Notes under the pieces: model-generated
The model's input: the letters and a program-made list of their open reading frames with translations, nothing else
The model's database searches: none
Told to the model about the DNA's origin: nothing
NCBI GenBank assembly: GCA_054601695.1
Contig: BAAHQB010000019.1
Span: forward strand, 806,001 to 870,000
Direction: 5' to 3'
DNA: 64,000 bases
DNA from: Amorphochlora amoebiformis
Lineage: Eukaryota > Cercozoa > Chlorarachniophyceae
Made by a program: the position numbers and the translations under genes
Shown: positions 55,237-64,000 of the stretch, piece after piece
How the letters are laid out: each line of letters begins with the position of its first letter
Position numbering within the stretch: the stretch's first letter is position 1

Positions 55237-57075
55237 TACATACACATGCATGTGTATTTTTCATATGTATGTCCATATATATTATATATAATGTATTCAC
55301 TCATTCTCACCTCCTCGTCATCTTCAAACATGAATGGCAGCGGCTCCCACTTAGGCAAGGAGTCCTTAAGCTTTCTCCACTCCTTTGGGCCCTTCTTGAA
55401 CTCTGCTTCCGTGAGGAGGCAGTCATCGAGGATTTTGGTCACCTTCTTCTCGTCGATATTCTCTCCGATGATAACAAGCTCCTGCCTTCGGTCTCCATAA
55501 GGTTCTACGAAGTCGTTAAGGATCTGCTGCACTTGCGGCTGTTTAAGGAGCTGGGGATGCTGCTTGATCGCCGTCTTGAAGCGGACATTGGCGTCGAACC
55601 AAGGCCCTCCACCCTCGATTCGGAAGATGCGCCCCGCGTTGTTCCATTCAGCCATACGGTTATGTCGGGTTGCGATCCAAGAGTAACCCTTGCTCCGCAT
55701 CACACCCTTGATCGACTTGTCGAGACACTTAAACAACCGTTCGGGGTGGAAAGGCTTCCGTCGCTTGTATACGAACGAGGTGATTCCAAATTCACCGGCG
55801 TGATCATGGTCTGGCCCCTCGTCCGTCATCTCTTTCAACCACCCAGCGCTGTTCAAGAGCGTCTCGATCTCGAATATGCCCGTGTTGAGGACTGAAGATG
55901 TACATGAGCATCAGCATGAGATGCTTGAAACACATTGCACCCAAGAAGGGGATTAGAAGAGAGACAAACTTTTGGACGGGTCGATTTTAGAGTAAGTAGT
56001 CTCGTAGATCTTAGCGACGGGGTTCAGCCTCTTCACTAGATTCCTTACCAGCGCCAACTCCTTCTCGTCCTTCATTAAATCGATCTGGACATAGTGAATA
56101 TCGCAGCGTAAGATATATCCATAAGAGAAGAATGAAGACAGCCAACGGTACATATTCACTCGCCTTGTTGAGGACGATGACGTTCGCATATTCCACCTGC
56201 TCGATTAGTAGGTCCGCCACGCTTGCCTTACCTTCCTCTTCCGTAGGCTTGTAGTCCTTGAATCTGGGTGCGAATACAATCAAACACGCATCGGATTTTT
56301 ATAAAGATATATACTTTTTAGCGACGTTCTCGAGAGACTGGAGGTTCTCATGGAAGCGATGGCAGTCAACGACTGACACCATGGTGTCCAGACGAGCTGC
56401 GCTGTTAAGAATCTGTCACAAGGAACAACATGACTTCGGCTTTTCGTGCACGGTAACTGCAGATTACCTTGATGCGATTCATAGCTGGTCCACAATCTTC
56501 GCCGATTTTCATAGCGAAGGTCTCAGCGATAGGTTTCGGCTCGCATATCCCTGAACTCTCGATCACCAGATAATCAAATTTGCGTTTTGTAGCCATCTTG
56601 TACACCTGGACGAGGAGGTCTTCGCGGAGGTTGCAGCATATACACCTGTTTATTGCGGAAGGATTTTTCGTGGTTTAAATGCTGAGAAGCATTTAGGAGA
56701 AAAGCATACCCGTTTTGGAGCTCGACCAGGTCGCGATTCTCCATCTTCTCCACTTCACCCCCGGCGTTCTGACAGATTGATGGGCGGTAAATCAGGTGGT
56801 TGAATAAAGTTCGAAAAATCTGTACGCATCTGTGGATTACTTTGGCCGCGCCGATAAGACTGGCGTCGATGTTGAGCTCCGCCAAGTCATTGACGATTAT
56901 AGCGATTCTGCACAGTGAAATGCAAGGGTTCAGTCTCTAACCGGACGTTGTACATTCCGGCTTACTTCATGCCCTTCTTGTTCTCCAGCAAGTGCTTCAT
57001 CATGGTGGTCTTTCCTGAACCCAGAAAGCCGCTTAAAACAGTTACAGGGAGGCGAGTATCCTTTTCACTGGTCAT
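53019..57075 (-). CDS. CobW/P47K GTPase metallochaperone with an extra C-terminal beta-rich domain, 512 aa, 10 exons
   Basis: Exons: 56966-57075, 56841-56907, 56710-56768, 56468-56645, 56315-56412, 56164-56263, 55970-56084, 55311-55891, 53155-53316, 53019-53087. They total 1539 nt, all in phase. CobW-family G3E GTPases bind GTP and insert or deliver metal ions (Zn, Co). Walker [10 protein letters not shown] (16-24), metal-site GCICCN (79-84), ESSGICEP and G4 NKID (203-206) are present. [12 protein letters not shown] and [10 protein letters not shown] mark the CobW C-terminal domain. The last 76 residues ([36 protein letters not shown]) resemble an SH3-like repeat found in many algal proteins. 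They are reached by a 1.8-kb AT intron, but phase and splice sites fit. The intron inside NK|ID uses a GC donor (AAG|GCGAGT), shown by the conserved motif. An in-frame TAA precedes the start ATG. Confidence 0.94.
53317..55310. repeat. 2-kb microsatellite intron of the CobW gene
   Basis: Between donor GAG|GTGAGA (55,310) and acceptor CTTCCTAG (53,317). Composed of (AT)n, TATG and CATA runs with no convincing exon. Confidence 0.85.
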
Positions 57076-57650
57076 TTAGTTAAAAGTCAGCAAGGAACTG
57101 CCGCAAACCCGCACAATATCTCACATTTTCATTGAGCTCGACATGCTGGTTCAGATGCGCAGGATGCGGCGATTATACTTCGCAATTTCGCACTATCTGG
57201 GATCTGCGATTCGTGAATCGGAACCCAAGATTTCTTCGTTAATCGGAACCCAAGATTTCCGATCGTTCCCTCCCCCCTCCACTCCTTAAATTTACCCTCT
57301 ATAAAGAGGGGAAATGGCTAATTCTGTATTCCTATGGATCTTCACTGCAGTAGGTATTAGACTTCGTTCATTTTTGTGGGAGAGGGTTGCTGCTACCGCC
57401 AAGCTGAGTGGTTTGAGACGTACGTAGTCCGCGGCAATCAAGTCTGCTGGAAGTGCAGAGAAGCAAATGGGCCTTTACGAAAGCGGAATAATGAATATTA
57501 GCGTTTGTAAACGTATAATGAGTGAAGGCGACTCGTGAAAGCACATATGACGACATAATAAATAGTAGGCATTCCGAGTATGACCAGTCGTGATGTTTTG
57601 CTATTTTCTAATTGTGGGTTTTGATAGATATGCTTTGCCGCGGGCAGAGG
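57076..57650. other. Upstream region of the CobW gene; no gene seen
   Basis: Mixed-composition DNA without microsatellite, presumably holding the CobW promoter and 5' leader. AATCGGAACCCAAGATTTC is tandemly duplicated at 57,217 and 57,240 (23-bp unit). Confidence 0.6.
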
Positions 57651-62078
<4,428 letters not shown>

Positions 62079-62192
62079 GGCCCTGTTTAATACCACGCCA
62101 CCACGCCTTACGAAGGAGCAAGCCATTGAGGTAATAAAGTGTACAATGATATTCATATATATATATATACACATATATATATATATTGCAAA

Positions 62193-62255
<63 letters not shown>

Positions 62256-62404
62256 CATATATATATATATATATATATATACATACATATATGTGTATGC
62301 ATGTAAATATGCAATATATATAAAATATACATACACACACTCACGCATATATAGAAATACATATACACACATATATTTATATACACATATATACACACAT
62401 ATAC

Positions 62405-62436
<32 letters not shown>

Positions 62437-62579
62437 GTGAATATGTATATATATATAATATATATATATATATGTATGTATATACAATATATATATATAT
62501 ATATATATATAATGTTTTTGTGTTATTTACTCTTAATACAGGTATGCGAAGAAATGGTGAAAATTGAAGAGGCCATTGG
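62079..62579 (+). CDS. Partial unidentified gene, two exons
   Basis: Plus-strand exons 62079-62130 ([17 protein letters not shown]) and 62542-62579 ([13 protein letters not shown]) have good acceptors (CATTAG, AATACAG) and donors (GAG|GTAATA, GG|GTATAC) and agree in phase 0. The joined sequence looks helical and acidic. The upstream exon (phase 2) and the downstream exon were not found in the AT-rich flanks, and the gene may continue past the right edge. Function unknown. Confidence 0.5.
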
Positions 62580-62590
62580 GTATACAACAT

Positions 62591-62666
<76 letters not shown>

Positions 62667-62787
62667 ATATATGTATATATATACACATATATATATATAT
62701 ATATATAGTTTTGCATGTTGCATGTATGTGCCGTTATATATACATATAAACACATAAATGTGCATATACACATGTAGATATAAATAA

Positions 62788-62825
<38 letters not shown>

Positions 62826-62832
62826 AAATGTA

Positions 62833-62870
<38 letters not shown>

Positions 62871-63052
62871 ACATGTGTATATGCACATTTATGTGTTTAT
62901 ATGTATGTGTTTATATATATATATATATATATTATATGAATATGTATTTATATGTGTGCATATCTAATATGTATGTGTTTGTATATACGGCAAAGTTTGT
63001 GTTTATGTGTATGAATGTATATGTGTCTGTACATGTGTTTGTGTTGCTGCGC

Positions 63053-63104
<52 letters not shown>

Positions 63105-63222
63105 CGCATAGTTTACTTAATTACAAGTATGAGTATATATGTATATATACATATATGTATTTAAGTATATATATATATATATATATTATATGTACCTAAA
63201 AAATATAATACATTTTGGTATA

Positions 63223-63287
<65 letters not shown>

Positions 63288-63550
63288 TATTTGTACGTAT
63301 TTTGTATATTATATGTATAATATATACATATATGTATATATACATACACACACACACACATATATATATACATATAGATATATACATATATGTATATTTA
63401 TATACATACATACATATATACATATATTTATATATATATATATATATATGTATGTAATATATGTGTGTAAAATTCATACATACAGTGTATAAGTATATAC
63501 ACCGTAAACACACACACATATATTATATACATATATATATGTGTGTATAT

Positions 63551-63600
<50 letters not shown>

Positions 63601-63705
63601 ATGTATGTATGTATGTATATATATATGTGAATACATTTAAACATTTTAGATATATATACATATATACCCATATATACACATATATATATATATAGATACA
63701 ACTTC
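62580..63705. repeat. Microsatellite block
   Basis: (AT)n, (TG)n and TATG runs without a supported exon. Confidence 0.8.
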
Positions 63706-63734
63706 GCCCCCGGCCACAACCCACACGTCAAGTA

Positions 63735-63865
63735 GCAGACCCCTAACCCTAACCCAAACCCTGACCCTAACCCTAACCCAAACCGTAACCCTAACCCTAA
63801 CCCAAACCCTATCCCAACCCAACCCCAATCCGAACCCCAACCAGAACCCTAATCTTAACACATAG
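63735..63865. repeat. Interstitial CCCTAA array near the right edge
   Basis: CCCTAA with CCCAAA and CCCAAC variants, followed by mixed DNA to 63,925 and (AT)n to the edge. A possible minus-strand exon patch (about 63,863-63,902, VKVAFKACSDGY) ends in GTGTTA and is not called. Confidence 0.85.
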
Positions 63866-63922
63866 CCATCCGAACAGGCCTTAAACGCAACCTTGACACC
63901 TATGTCAACTGAATTTGCTTTG

Positions 63923-63960
<38 letters not shown>

Positions 63961-64000
63961 AATTTTTATATACATATATATGTGTGTATCTATATATGTT

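Overview
The window is nuclear DNA of a unicellular eukaryote, most likely a protist or alga with a cilium. The evidence is spliceosomal GT-AG introns (plus at least one GC-AG intron), a calcineurin A gene, an AGC kinase with a GRK-type catalytic core, a C2/transglutaminase-like protein of the CC2D2A/CEP76 ciliary family, and many short interstitial arrays of the telomere-type hexamer TTAGGG/CCCTAA. I cannot place the organism more precisely.

Most of the sequence is (AT)n and related microsatellite. Long open frames that translate as Tyr-Ile-Tyr are microsatellite, not genes. The real coding sequence is cut into small exons, typically 35-120 nt, separated by microsatellite-filled introns. I found it by pairing splice sites with matching reading phase on both sides, so exon borders are hand-derived predictions. 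Where I could check whole genes, the summed exon lengths are exact multiples of three.

Layout, left to right: (1) 1-1211, minus: fragments of a gene that leaves the left edge, not identified. (2) 2644-5261, minus: 7-exon P-loop GTPase-like gene (249 aa). (3) 5337-8627, plus: 7-exon calcineurin A (572 aa), starting 75 bp from the GTPase gene. (4) 9438-41424, minus: a roughly 32-kb gene for which I place 60 exons (about 3.9 kb coding), a CC2D2A/CEP76-like C2 plus transglutaminase-like protein. (5) 41666-51088, plus: 24-exon GRK-like AGC kinase (728 aa), divergent from gene 4. (6) 53019-57075, minus: 10-exon CobW-type GTPase/metallochaperone (512 aa) with an added C-terminal beta-rich domain reached across a 1.8-kb AT intron. 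(7) 57651-60942, minus: a tentative small gene. (8) 62079-62579, plus: two exons of an unidentified gene.

Genes alternate in strand, giving two head-to-head starts (75 and 241 bp apart) and two tail-to-tail spacers (8628-9437 and 51089-53018). Both tail-to-tail spacers hold unusual CTAG-rich, palindrome-rich DNA. Telomere-type arrays lie mainly inside introns of gene 4, in some cases starting at the 5' splice site. No rRNA, tRNA, CRISPR array or recognisable transposase was seen.
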